From Ettlia oleoabundans (lineage: Eukaryota > Chlorophyta > Chlorophyceae > Chlamydomonadales), in NCBI GenBank assembly GCA_019693395.1, contig JAAMXP010001414.1, positions 1 through 60,093 on the forward strand: a DNA stretch of 60,093 nucleotides, written 5' to 3'. The notes under the pieces were generated by a model. It was not told where the DNA came from, ran no database searches, and saw only the letters and a program-made list of their open reading frames with translations. Each line of letters opens with the position of its first letter. The first letter of the stretch is position 1. Positions 17,423 through 28,115 of the stretch are shown piece by piece. The translations under genes were made by a program, and so were the position numbers.

Positions 17423-18940
17423 ATGGTTGCAACACGAGGTACCAAGCGGCAGAAGGCCAGCAAGCGGTCCGGCAAAACACACGCCAGCGGCGCAGAGCCG
17501 AAGGTGTGGGGCCAGAAGTCGCCTACATGCAGGGTTCATACACATCGACCTCACCGGCTGCTGCTTTGCGGCTGCTGCTTTGCCGCGCTGCAGCGGTGGC
17601 GCCAACGGTTCAGCGGCGCCCCACCGTCCTCTGGTGCTCGCGTCAGCGGTCAAGCACGGCATCCCCCCCATTCCCTTGATTCTGTCCCCTTGCTGCAGAT
17701 CACAGAGGTGCAGGCTCTGTCTGCTGTCGTGGCACGACGGGACTCGATTTTGGAGCACGCCGCCACTGTGACCCCAGCCCTCCTGCTCTCCTGGCTGTGT
17801 CGGGATCTTGGACTGCCTGATGAGTCAGCGCTGCGGCCGCACAGACAAGCAGTGAAGCAGCACGCATTACAATTGTTAAAGGAACAGGTGGGGTATGGGG
17901 GCTGTATTGCTGCTGGTTATTTGCCAGATGCACAAGTGTTGTCCAGCTGTTGCCATGCTGCCAGCTTCGCATGCAATACATTGTCAGAGCACCACAACTG
18001 CCGCTCCCGCTCCCTGCTCTTACAGCCAGTCAATCAAGCCATTGTGCCCATGCAACTGTGGCCCTGCTCCCTACAGGGCCAGCTGCCTTTCGACACAGGC
18101 AACGGCGGCCACGCCTCAAGCCTGCCAGCTGAGATGCTGCCAGCGATTTTCCGCCACCTAGACCACGACAGCTTGTTCTGCGCGTTGCAAGTCTGCAAGG
18201 CGTGGCACGAGGCAGGCTCGGTGTCAAACGCAACAGAGCTGTGGGAGCAGCAGTGCAGGCAGCGATGCTGGCACCAAGCTGGGTCAGCTAGTTTACAGGC
18301 AGCTGGGGCTGCCCTTGCAGCTGTGGGGCCGGCTGTACAGCAGCAGCAGATGCAGCAGAACGGGAAACATCAGTCAGAACAGCAGCAGCAGCATGCACAG
18401 CAGCAACTTGACGAGCACCAGCAGCATCATGAAGAGCAGCCTCCCATTGACTGGCGGGAGGTGTACTGCAAAAAGTACCGCCGCAGCTGCTTCGACTGCT
18501 TCCAGCGCACGGATCGTCTCACCCTTTCGGTGGGAACCCTTCGGCTGAGGCTGTGCCGTGCCTGCTCGGAGAGCTACGCCAGCCCTCGCCCTCACCACCG
18601 CCTGCTGTCAACATCTGTCGCCAAGCGGCAATGCTGCCTGAAGGATGAAGGTGCGTGCTGGTTTGCCTGCTGTTGTGGTTTGGTTGCAGTTGAAGATTGT
18701 TTTCACAAAAATAGCCAAGCTGATGTTTTTGTTGATCCATGCACGAACCAACCCGCCCATCAACCCTTCCTCCCTTCAGACCTGGCGCCACTGCCGCATT
18801 GTGTGGAGCCCAACCCAGTGGAGCCGGCCTTCCAGCCCATGCACCTCTACAGGCGCCTGGACGTGCGGCGGGTGGCGGTGGCGCGATGGGGAAGCTGGGC
18901 GGCGGTGCAGAGGGAGCACAGGCGCCGCCTCACACGGTAG
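17423..18940 (+). CDS. F-box protein with C-terminal CxxC pairs
   Basis: A predicted substrate-receptor subunit of an SCF ubiquitin ligase. Exons 17423-17503, 17699-17887, 18077-18650 and 18780-18940 give 334 residues. The N-terminus is basic (MVATRGTKRQKASKRSGK). The F-box runs from SLPAEMLPAIFRHLDHDSLF to CALQVCKAWHEAG at about residues 110-145. A Gln/His-rich linker follows, then a block with two CxxC pairs (CFDCF and CRACSESY) and a basic tail (LYRRLDVRRVAVARWG). F-box proteins with a cysteine-pair domain after the box occur in plants and fungi, but I cannot name the subfamily or the target. Translation could start upstream, because the frame is open to 17303. A second possible splice form keeps the first intron, which is also open. 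Confidence 0.75.
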   Translation: MVATRGTKRQKASKRSGKTHASGAEPKVWGQKSPTCRVHTHRPHRLLLCGCCFAALQRWRQRFSGAPPSSGARVSGQARHPPHSLDSVPLLQITEVQALSAVVARRDSILEHAATVTPALLLSWLCRDLGLPDESALRPHRQAVKQHALQLLKEQVGYGGCIAAGYLPDAQVLSSCCHAASFACNTLSEHHNCRSRSLLLQPVNQAIVPMQLWPCSLQGQLPFDTGNGGHASSLPAEMLPAIFRHLDHDSLFCALQVCKAWHEAGSVSNATELWEQQCRQRCWHQAGSASLQAAGAALAAVGPAVQQQQMQQNGKHQSEQQQQHAQQQLDEHQQHHEEQPPIDWREVYCKKYRRSCFDCFQRTDRLTLSVGTLRLRLCRACSESYASPRPHHRLLSTSVAKRQCCLKDEGACWFACCCGLVAVEDCFHKNSQADVFVDPCTNQPAHQPFLPSDLAPLPHCVEPNPVEPAFQPMHLYRRLDVRRVAVARWGSWAAVQREHRRRLTR

Positions 18941-19190
18941 AACTGGCACACCATGTTGCTGCCATCCAGCAATCATGGGTGCGTTTGACACATATATCAT
19001 GGGGTGTTTGCCTTATGTAAGCCTTTTACAGGCATATTGACAGGATGCAAGGCAGCGAGGCCGGTGAATCGAAACGAACTGCAGAGCACGGAGAAGCGCA
19101 TGAGCGTGTGCATTGCCATTTGTGGGTGGTATAGAGGGTACGCGGGTGGGCGCCACAACCTTCAACTGCCTCACACCGCCTGCTGATCCT
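18941..19190. other. Convergent 3' UTR region
   Basis: 250 bp between two facing stops. TGTAA at 19016-19020 is 76 nt after the F-box stop, and TTACA at 19026-19030 is about 160 nt past the minus-strand stop, so the two 3' UTRs probably overlap tail to tail. Confidence 0.5.
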
Positions 19191-21791
19191 TCAACCGCCC
19201 CAGCGTGCGCCCCATGGCCAAAGCAGCGGCCCGTGGGCCCAATGGGGGCTTGGAAGCTGCTGGACAGTCACCATGCCCTGCTTGGTTGCGACCACCGCTC
19301 CCACAGGCTCTGGCGCTTGGTCGCTGCCACCAGCCTGCTGTTGTACGCGGTTGCAGGCTGACAGCAGCTCCAGCAGGCGCCGCTGCCGGTTGTGGAAGCT
19401 TGCGCTCAGCTGCTTCAGCTGCTGCTGCTTCCAACTGGACAGGCCAGCTGGATGCGGGGCAGCGGGCTCAGCGGTACGTGGTGACAGGCCCTGGCTGCCG
19501 CCATTCTGCCTGTTGTTCTCCTTGCCTGCACTGCCACTGCCTGGCGACTTGCGCTTCTTGTTCACTGGGGACTTGCTGGAGGCAGCAGGCCTGCATTAAT
19601 AAAAGGTTGCTTGCTCAGAGAAAAGTGACATGTGCTTTGGACATGGAAAAGCCCACGTCCAGGCATACAAGCCACAAAAAGCAGTGAGTCGCCAGTAATT
19701 AACAGCGATTGCAGAAGAACCAGGGGCCCACAGCAGGGGCACGCACCTTCTTGCAGCCTGGGCCGCAGAGTTATGCTGCGACGGCGACTGCTTGAAGAGC
19801 GGGGGGCAGCAGGAGGGGCGGGGCTGGTGGTACACCAGCTGGTCTGCTGCAGCAAAGGCCTGCAGCACCGGCACCGGCACCTCCAATGCTGCGGGGACAG
19901 ACGGTGCGGCCTCAGGTGCCGAGGCTGGCAGCACCGGAGTGGCCACATCCGGTGCATTGGCACAGGCCCCAGGGAGTGCAACCTGCTGCGGCGGCAGCGC
20001 TGGTTCTGAGGGGACATGGCCTGCGGCCGAAGCGTGCATGACAGGCTGTGCTGGCGGGTCAGCAGGTGCTGGGCTGCCGTCGGTGTCCATGGGCTCCACC
20101 CCGTCAACAGCTGCCTCGTGCTGCAGGTCAGGCTGCTGCACCACAGCTGTCTCTGCTGCCGCTGCCTGGGTGACAGGCGGTGCTGGCACTGCGTGGGCTA
20201 GGGGCACCTCTGCACTGTCAGCAGCACCGGGGCTGTCTTCACTGACCGGGGGTGCTGCAACTGGCGATGGTGCTTTAGCTGATCTGTAGAAAAGCTCAAA
20301 CACAATGCTCGGCTGTCCTGACGCCTTACAGCCTTGAACTGCCGCTGTCGGAAGCGGCGCCGCTTTCCTCTCCTCCCCAGTGAGCACGCAGCAAGGGGCA
20401 GGCTGCCTGATAGATGCTGACCCTGCTGCGGGTGCTAGAGGAGGGGAGGCTGGAGGGCGGTCCTGGGTCGCAAGCGCCAAGCCACTGGGTTGGCAGGGGG
20501 CGCTTGCCAGTAGCACCGGCGTTGGCGCGGGAGTGGGCAGGAAGTTGGCGTCTGCCAGGGCTGCGGCAGTTGTGGTGTGGCATGTGCTGATGGGGACGCT
20601 GCAAGCAGGAGTGGGCACAAAGAAAGTCAAGTTGCGCAAGTCAAACAACGTTTCTACCACCCAGCCAGTCAAGGCCGGCGAGGTGAGGCCAATAACAGCA
20701 ATTGATGTGGGATTAGCTGCATTGGCAGATTGAGGCATAAAGGAGACCATTGTGGTTTGTGTTGACGTAGTGTCGGCAGGCACAACTGCACTGGTGCTGG
20801 CTTGCGTAGCAGCAGCACCTGGGAGGTTCTGTATCCATGGCAGGTGTGTGGCCCAGCCCTGCCAGCAGCACTGCGGGGGTCACAGCTGACGCAGAGGGCG
20901 GCAGAGCCGGGCTTAGCTGCAGGGCAGGCTGCTGGCGCACGGCGGGAATAGCCTCCACCATAGCTGCTGAGCTGGCATCAGCCAACACAGCCTCCTCCTG
21001 CTCCTGCTCACTGCCTGCCATTATGCAGTCCACTGCAGCTGCTGCTGCTTGAGTCGCCACACGCTGTGTAGCCGCTGGAATGGAGGGGCTGCCCTTCCGT
21101 TGTTGCTGCTGCTGCTGGGGCACTGCAGCAGCAACAACAGTTGAGGGCTCCAGCCTGCACACAGTCCAGCAGCATATGCAAGCCACAGTTGAGCATTCCA
21201 AATAAAGAGCCGTCCAGCAGTTGCATACATTTTTTCTGCTTTCATTTCTGTCCTATGTCTAAGAAACACCAATGATGTGCTTCAAAGCCTAGTTTATATG
21301 CCGCACTCCGCGCAGTGCAGCCGCTCACCGCGCCACCTTGGCTCCCTTGCAAACCACCGTCATCTCGCCAGGTGCCGGCGACGGCGAGAGGCGCTTAATG
21401 CGTTGTTCTGCAGGCACTTTGCGCGCTTGCTTTGCACCGCTGCCACTGGCAGCCGCATTGGGCGGCTCGGGGCTGTTGGCAGCTGCTGCATCTGCCACGT
21501 TCTGGCGAGCAGGCGTGGTGCGGCGCCGCCGGCTGTCGAGCTGGAAAGTCAGCACGTTCTCAAAGTCGTGCATGGCCTTCTCTCCAGGAGGGTGCTCGTC
21601 CACTCTGCAGGTAGAACACTTGCACCACTGACTAGTTGCAGGAAGCGCTCGTTAAGCAGTAGTCAATACGGCCAACCAAAGATTGTCGGCCGCCGCTTGC
21701 GCTGCCATGCAAACAGCTGGCTGGCAGCTCACCTGCTGTCCCAGCTCCATGCCATCAGGCGTTGAAGCTCGCGGAGCTGGCGCTTGGCCAT
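19191..21791 (-). CDS. Uncharacterised low-complexity protein with NLS- and KEN-like motifs
   Basis: I do not recognise this protein. Exons 21791-21733, 21604-21329, 21154-21012, 20818-19747 and 19590-19191 make a 649-residue frame. The N-terminus (MAKRQLRELQRLMAW, then MHDFENVLTFQLD) looks structured and may be a conserved core. A basic stretch follows (LDSRRRR, EQRIKRL). The middle, about residues 150-510, is Ala/Pro-rich and disordered. The C-terminus has NKKRKSPG, a likely nuclear localisation signal, immediately followed by GKENNRQN, which contains a KEN box, then a short predicted coiled coil (WKQQQLKQLSASFHNRQRR). KEN boxes are recognised by the anaphase-promoting complex, so a cell-cycle-controlled nuclear protein is possible, but that is inference from a three-residue motif. 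The gene diverges from psb27 over 446 bp. Confidence 0.65.
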
Positions 21792-22237
21792 CGTAAGGGC
21801 TGGTATCAGGCTGGTTTGCAGCCAGGGAGGCACGGCGCTGAAGCGGCGGCAGTGTTAAACTGGCAACCGACAGAGAGCAAGCCGGACTGCAAGCTGCGTG
21901 GCACCCTCCTGGTCGCTTTCTGACGGCGGAAATTAGCTTTGGAGTCCCCCTAAAGGGAGGGTTATTTGGGTTCGGGTGCGGTGCTGCACCGCACCCCTGG
22001 ACTTCTCTGAGGCGACCTGGGTGTGATCAGACGCCACCAAATATCCAGCGATGATCTATCAGTAACTGGAGCCAGCTGCTCCGGCCTCTCAAACGTGGGA
22101 GGGTACAGTTTGAGGGACAGGTCATCGGCAGCACATCAGCCTTCTCACCAACCAGCCAGTGCCCGCATTGGTGCAGCTATCGAACTTGCAGCTAAGAATC
22201 TGACACTAAGTGAACTACCTGCTAGATTGTAGCCACG
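21792..22237. promoter_or_regulatory. Divergent promoter, unknown nuclear protein / psb27
   Basis: 446 bp between two opposed start codons. It contains the perfect palindrome at 21974-21996, listed separately, and just before it (reading on the plus strand) the near-palindrome CCCCCTAAAGGGAGG at about 21946-21960. No TATA box is obvious. Confidence 0.55.
21974..21996. promoter_or_regulatory. Perfect 11+1+11 palindrome in divergent promoter
   Basis: Left arm GGGTGCGGTGC (21974-21984), one T, right arm GCACCGCACCC (21986-21996): exact reverse complements. It lies 178 bp from the minus-strand ATG and 241 bp from the psb27 ATG. It could be a binding site for a dimeric transcription factor or an RNA hairpin in a 5' UTR. 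Confidence 0.55.
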
Positions 22238-23364
22238 ATGCAGCAGGCCTGTGCAGCCACCACGTTTCAGAGCGCAGCGTGAGTCTCCAGCCTAAACCCT
22301 GGTTTCATCGGCCCAGGATGGGTCCGCATGCCGTGTCCGGCGCTAGCGGAGACACGGTCCGCGAGCAAGACGGCCCCTTTTTGCCACATGTTCCGATGCA
22401 GGCTCTGCAAGCGCGTCGCCCGCTCTAGCCGCCGCACGGTGGTGCCTCTGGCTCAGCAGCAGCGCAGCGAGGGCGTGACCCGGCGTGAGGCGGGCCTTGC
22501 AGCGCTGGCGGCGCTCGCCGCTTTGTCTGCCGCCCCGCAGCCCGCACACGCGCTATTTGGCTTGGGTGGCGAGAAAGCAGCGGAGCGCTATCAGCGGGAG
22601 ACGGTGAGCTGGCAGCAGCAGGCATGAGTAGCCAGCATTTAAGGGTATTTATGAAATCACGCCGCCGCCCTCAAGGGCGGGCAGCACGGTCCGACGCTGG
22701 CACGGGAGGCCATCAGCCCTGGCGGCGCTAGTACCGCATCACAACAATTCACCTTTGCCTTCTTCCCCCTGCGCTCATGCTTGCTGGGCGACACCACTGC
22801 GTGCATGCCACTACTGTCCCACAGCTGCCACCGCTGCCCACCATTTGCCCCACCACCCGTTGTGTTTGTGGGTGCAGGGCCAGGTGATCACGGACGTGCG
22901 CAGCGCCGCGCTGCTGGAGCGGGACGCCCCCAACCGCGAGGAGACCATGAATGAGGTACGCAAGGAGATCAACGACTGGGTGGCGCGGTACCGTCGCGAT
23001 GCCTCCTTCAGCGGCCGCCCCTCCTACGGAAACACCTACTCCGCCGTCAACGCCATGGCTGGCCACCTCAACTCCTTTGGCCCCACCGCGCCCATCCCCA
23101 AGAAGCGCCTTGAGCGCATGGTCAAGGTGAGAGGGTGGAAGGCCCGGGCAGGCAGGAGGGTAGCTGCTGTACAATGCCAGAAGTGCATTTAGGGCAACGT
23201 GGCAAAGACAGTTACACATGCTTGCTTGATGCCTGACATAGAACCTACTTAGCACCAGTAATACAACCCAGTAATTCAACCCAATCCAACCTTGCGTGTA
23301 TGGGAATCAATCCCCTCCACAGGAGCTTGATGACGCCGAGAGGTTCTTGGCCCGCGGCCGCTAA
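22238..23364 (+). CDS. PSB27: Photosystem II assembly/repair factor Psb27
   Basis: Thylakoid-lumen protein that binds CP43 in unassembled PSII and assists assembly of the manganese cluster and repair. Exons 22238-22278, 22402-22613, 22878-23126 and 23333-23364 encode 177 residues. The N-terminus is bipartite: a chloroplast transit region (MQQACAATTFQSAALCKRVA) and then a twin-arginine lumen signal, TRREAGLAALAALAALSA with cleavage likely after QPAHA. The mature part has the Psb27 signature: helix start TVITD-like GQVITDVRSAALLERD, EVRKEINDWVARYRRD, the central YSAVNAMAGHLNSFGP and IPKKRLERMVKELDDAERFL. Size and helix pattern fit the family. The last exon is only 32 nt. It shares a short divergent promoter with the unknown nuclear protein gene. 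Confidence 0.93.
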
Positions 23365-24458
23365 GGACCAAAACCCTATCACATTTATTCTGACGTGAGG
23401 CCGGGTTTGGGTTTATCAGCCAGGCTTGCACCAGCTGGAGCTTAACCGCATTAGCAATGGGTGGGGAAGCCTGCAGCGGCCCAATGGCTAGCTTACCGTT
23501 CTTATACAAGCTGCGCTGGCTTATCTGCAATCCTGCGTAAGAGAAGATTCCACCTTGCTACTCCACCGTCCTCCTTGGCCTGAACCTTGCACTGCCCCAG
23601 TTTTGCGATAACCGCATGAATTTTGGTGCTTCCTGAGAGTCGTTAATACTTACAAGCATGCTGTGGGTTAGACTCAGGCAACTCAGGTGCCAGCCTGGCA
23701 GTGTAGTGCCGCAGCAAACAAACGGCAGATGGCTGCATGCCAAAGCAACACTGGGCAAGCTGGGCACAATCAGAAGCGATTCAGACACAAATGTTTAAAG
23801 CAGTCAGCCGGACACAGAGGCGAAGCAACACATGGGGCTCTGCTGAAAATAAAGCCGCGAAGGGTTGGGGTTGGGGGGCCCGCTCCCAAGGGCACGGACC
23901 TCCCCTCAAAATCGCACTTTCCAACGATTGATCATAATCATGAAAGATGGCGAGAGCTAATCTCTGCGAGGGAGAAAAGAGTGCAAACTGAGGTACACGG
24001 CGTTGTGGCAGCTGCAAAGGCATGGCAGCGGCGCTCAAAAGGGACAGGAGCCAGCCTCACGGGAGCAAGTTGGCAGTTGGGGAGGGGAGAGAAAGCAAGG
24101 CATACGCTGCGATAGAGAAAACCAAATAGTGGAGGGTTGCAGGGTTGCAAATATGGGGAACATTGTTCAACTCGTCTTCTCAGGCATACGCCACACACGT
24201 GTGCTGCCTGGGATCAGCCCAGTCGGGATCAGCACAGTCGGGTGGCTTCCTTATGAAATGATTCGCTGCCAACAGAGAGGGAAAACGCTTGGCTGGTGGC
24301 AAACATGGTACAGGCGGAAAGTAGCCCCAGGAAAAAACGGCACAGAGGAGGGGCTTCGTGCTCAGGCACGTTGGCAAAGGAGTGACAGCAGCACTGAATG
24401 CCAACGTGTAGGGGGCATCGGTCTCAGTTGGCTGGTAGGTTCACAGCAGGATCTCAGC
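23365..24458. other. Convergent intergenic region
   Basis: About 1.1 kb between the psb27 and clpF stops. I see no coding exon and no TGTAA or TTACA close to either stop. A 15-nt unit is repeated twice in tandem with one mismatch at 24210-24239 (GGGATCAGCCCAGTC). The rest looks like unique 3' UTR or spacer sequence. Confidence 0.45.
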
Positions 24459-27400
24459 CTAATCCAGGCTGCTCATGTCAATACCAGGAATGATGCGGCG
24501 GCCGGGACTCCCCTCCCCCTTTGGCGGCTCTGGCCCATTGGGCCCCTGGCTGTCGCCGCCACCATTGCCACTGCTGCCCGTTTCATCACCGCCTTCATCC
24601 TCCCAGCGATTCTCCCCTGCAGGTGTGCATGGCAACCACAGGTCACTATGTCGCAAACGTTGCAGCAGCTAAATGTCACTGCAGCAGGAAGCCCAGGAAT
24701 CAGGCAGGGCTAGCGTACAGGAGCAGTGTAAACAGCAGCCTTTGGTGCACAAACGCAAGCCAGCGGATAGGTAGATGACCCATGGAGGGGGCAGGGTAGC
24801 ATCGACCTCCTCCGCAAATCACATGGCTGTCGGCTGCTTACGGCAGAGAGGTGATGACAAGGCAAGCCTGGCAAGCTAGCTATGTGGCGTAACGGCTGTG
24901 CTGACAAGTGGCCGTCTACTCAGCTGCCCACCCGGCTGGGCTGGCCGGCTCACCTGGTGCATACACATCCCTGCGGGCCACACAGTACTTGTCCCGAAGT
25001 TGGCGTGCCGGCACCATGTTTCCCTGGCCATCAGCACCCAGGAACAGCAGGTACGAGTAGGCTGCAGAGAGCATGGGAGAAGAAAGAGCAATACGGGTTA
25101 GGTGTGTGCACATTGGCGCATAACATGATAAGCGGCTGGCGGGCTCATGCTGGCTCCTGTCGTGTCGGAAAATGTGCTTTCTCAATAAGGCTGCCAAGTT
25201 TGTTTGTAGGAAGGTTGAGAACAACACTTGAGCCTGGCATGACACTCACGGTGTTCAAAGGAGCCATCCTGCAAGCAAGCAGGGTAGCATAGCTAAAGGT
25301 AAGGCCTAGTCAGGCCAGAATGACACGTGCAGACAGCATGTGAAAGCTTACACCTTATGGCTCAGCACTTGAGATTCTTGCCACACCCCGCCATTCTGAC
25401 TGCAGGGGCCGCTCAGCAAGAAGCGAGGAGGGGTAATCTCATCACCCTACTCCACCCCACAACTCGCCCATCCACAACGACTAATGCAGCCTTAGCTCAC
25501 CACCAGCGGCTGTTCGGAGGAGAAGTCGGCAGCTGAACCGGCTGTGAGGCACTCCTCAGCCACATAGGCAACTGGAGGTGCATCCGCATCGAAAGGCCAA
25601 TCCCTTGCATCCACCAAGACGTGGTAGAACACCTGGTTGGGGCCGTTGGGCAGCTCGCTGCGGGCAGGAGGAGGGGCCACGGAAGGAGGGAGGGCAGTAG
25701 GGTGGCTGAGAGGGGAGCTGAATCAGTGGAACCCGGCTCTGTAGATGGGGGAATGATGCTGGGCTGGGCAGGGTACGTGAGGCAGTCAGCCCAAAAGGCA
25801 TGAGAGGTGACGGGCATGAGGGCGGGGCAGGCAAGCGAAGCGGAGCGGAGCAGGAGGTCATACAAGAAGTCCTGTTCCAGCAGCAAAGTGACAGCACCAC
25901 AGCATGGCCGCACCTGACACCCGCCGCCTCCTGCCACTCTGAGCTCTCGCAGCAGCCCAGGTCCCAGCCGCACACCACGCCCCGATACCCCTTGCTGCTG
26001 TGCACCACCATCTCGCCCAGAGTGAACCGGGGCTCCTCGACGGGGCACAAGTACTGCGACGCAGCGTCAGCAGCTGCCGCGGCAACTGACTCCAGCTCCC
26101 GCAGCCGGTCCCTCAGTGTTGCAGCCTCATCGTACCTGCAGTACCCGTCCCGCACCGTACAGCTCAATGCCTGTGCATGATCTTCAGGCTTTGCCGCAAA
26201 CAACAGGTCCACACAGACAAGTGGATGTGCAGTGTGCACAGGTACTTGCTCTTCACATCGAAGCAGCAGCACTGCCAATGCATGAATGTCGCAGGCGTTG
26301 CATGCAGAGCTTTCAAGTGCGCTGCAGCAGCACCAATGTCAAGCCACACTTGTGGAGATTGCATCCACTATGCACAGCATGCTGCTTTCAACCTACCGCT
26401 CCTCCGCCGCCGCCTCTGCCATTTGGGTCTTGATGGTCATGATCTGCGGGGCATACTCCATCTCATCGCTGCGAGAAGCCACCCGTGCACCGCACCCTGG
26501 GCCCTTGATTTGCTGCAGCTCGCGCAGCGCAGCATCCACCTGCTTAACAATGGGTGGGTAAATGGTTAATGAATGAGGATATGAGGCTGCTACCAGGACA
26601 TAGACAGAACAAGGCCCGGAGAGGGCTGGCAGCTAGTCGTGCATAGGCTTGTGCATAGGCTCTTGCAGAGCGCCTTACTGTACATATGTTCCTGCACCTG
26701 CCAATACCACAGGCTGCAGTACCACTGGTGCTGCTGAGAGACCGGTGTTGCCGCACCTGCTGCCGCCTGCTGCGCACTTCTTGGGCCACATCGAATCGCT
26801 CGTAAGTCAGGGCACGCTGCAGCTGGCTGTCCATCTCAAGCTGGAACAGGAACAGAACCACCTGCACACAACAGCACAGCACAGGCGTGGATGCCGGAGA
26901 ATGAACATCCTACTGGTTGAAAGGCCAAGGCTGTATAGTGTATGCAGGCAGATGACACAGGTTGCTGCTCGTCTCAGCTGCCTGCTGAGTGCAATCAAGC
27001 AGCCATCAAGCCCCCGTTTGTGCAACTGTTTAATCTGGCCGTCACCACATGTTGCACCCACCTCCTTGTTGATCAAAGTGGAGCGCTCGGCAGTAAGTGC
27101 GGCTGCAGTGGCGTTGTCAGACTGCACGGCGGTCAGACGCTGCAGACCGCGCTGCTTCTTCAATGGCGCAGCATGGCCTACATTGATATGTTCCATACGG
27201 AAGACACGTGGGGAGTGATTGGGATAACACCTGCGCAGTTTGCAGCTGCGCGACTTGCCACTTTGGCGGGAGGAGCGGCAGGGGTGCTGCTGAGTTGGGA
27301 GAGAGGGGGGCTCTTTCCCCTGCGGCGCCACAAAATCTGCCGACCCACCTGCCCTGACCCTCGTGGGCTGGACTCCGAGACGCTGAGGGCCGGCTACTGG

Positions 27401-27466
27401 CCCGCAAGCGGCTGCGCCATGTCCGAGGCTCAGAACACGCATCAATTGCAGTGCTACAACTTTCAT
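24459..27466 (-). CDS. CLPF: ClpF-like protein: UVR motifs plus YccV/HspQ-like domain
   Basis: The domain order is that of plant ClpF, the stromal adaptor that works with ClpS1 to deliver substrates to the Clp protease. Nine exons (27466-27349, 27102-27062, 26861-26757, 26539-26397, 26135-25914, 25657-25501, 25270-25252, 25061-24954, 24616-24459) give 356 residues. The N-terminus is a likely chloroplast transit peptide ending QPTRVRA. Two UvrB/UvrC-like motifs follow (ALTYERFDVAQEVRSRRQQ and EERYDEAATLRDRLRELES). Then comes the YccV-like domain: FTLGEMVVHSSKGYRGVVCG, NQVFYHVLVDARDW, VAYVAEECL, FEHPYSYLLFLG. The C-terminal 50 residues are Gly/Pro-rich. Exon 25270-25252 is only 19 nt. The first two junctions are the least certain; an alternative acceptor in exon 3 would drop seven residues. 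Confidence 0.85.
25252..25270 (-). other. 19-nt microexon of clpF
   Basis: The exon GATGGCTCCTTTGAACACC is flanked by acceptor TTGCAG and donor GTGAGT on the minus strand. It joins ...SSEQPLV to DGSFEHPYSYLL in frame; without it the reading frame is lost. Confidence 0.75.
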
Positions 27467-27755
27467 GCCGACCCGAAACTACCCCGAAGGATTTGCTCTT
27501 CGTGAAGCCCTGCTGCTCCCGGGCGGCGCAGCGGCGGTGAGACCAAGTAGTGACGTTCGGGGCTTATTGCGTTTCTGCAACACAAGCCTGACTCCCACAG
27601 CAACAAGGACAACCACGAGGGAGGCTTTCTTCAGGTTGTGCATGCTGCTGAGCTGGCCGCTGGCCACATCTGCTTAGGTGGCCACCCCCCGTAAGGCGTC
27701 AACCGACCCCCGTCACCCTAGGCGCCAGGCTGGCAGCACTCAGGGCCTTCAACAC

Positions 27756-28115
27756 CTATTCAACTTGATCGGGGTTGCGTTGCCTTGCCGCGATGGGTTC
27801 ACCACGGCTGGATCGCTTTGGCTGCAGTTGTGCGGCTCTCTGTCTAAAGCGGGGAAGCCAGCAGTGCACGCCGTGGCAGTTACCATTGGGCGGCAGGTAG
27901 TAGATGGAGTACAGCTCCGCAGCGGGTGGCCCCCGGCGGCAGCCGCTGCACACCGCCACATCCGCCCTTCCCTGCTGTTGCACACCTGCGCTGGCTTGGC
28001 CAGCTGGTGACACTGCAGAGTCAGTTGAGTGCTCTTGCGTGAAAGCAGCATTCGCACTCGCACTGCTGGTGGTAAGCGCTGCAAGTCTCCGCTCGCCATG
28101 GGCATTCCGTTCCAT
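27756..28115 (-). CDS. Doubtful hypothetical ORF
   Basis: An ATG-initiated 119-codon frame with no recognisable domain. It includes the fragment ELYSIYYLPPNG, which looks more protein-like than the rest, followed by GTAACT, a possible splice donor, with CTGCAG as an acceptor downstream. Overlapping frames exist on the other strand. It could be an exon of an unrecognised gene or chance. Confidence 0.15.
   Translation of the reverse strand: MERNAHGERRLAALTTSSASANAAFTQEHSTDSAVSPAGQASAGVQQQGRADVAVCSGCRRGPPAAELYSIYYLPPNGNCHGVHCWLPRFRQRAAQLQPKRSSRGEPIAARQRNPDQVE

Noticed and set aside
19596..20289. Long plus-strand open frames opposite the unknown protein
   Set aside because: They mirror the Ala/Pro-rich minus-strand exon, have no domain, and no matching splice chain.
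20713..20830. Apparent frameshift in the unknown 649-residue protein near 20,800
   Set aside because: The two frames are joined by an ordinary intron (donor GTGAGC at 21011, acceptor CCCAG ending at 20819), which restores phase, so no indel is needed.
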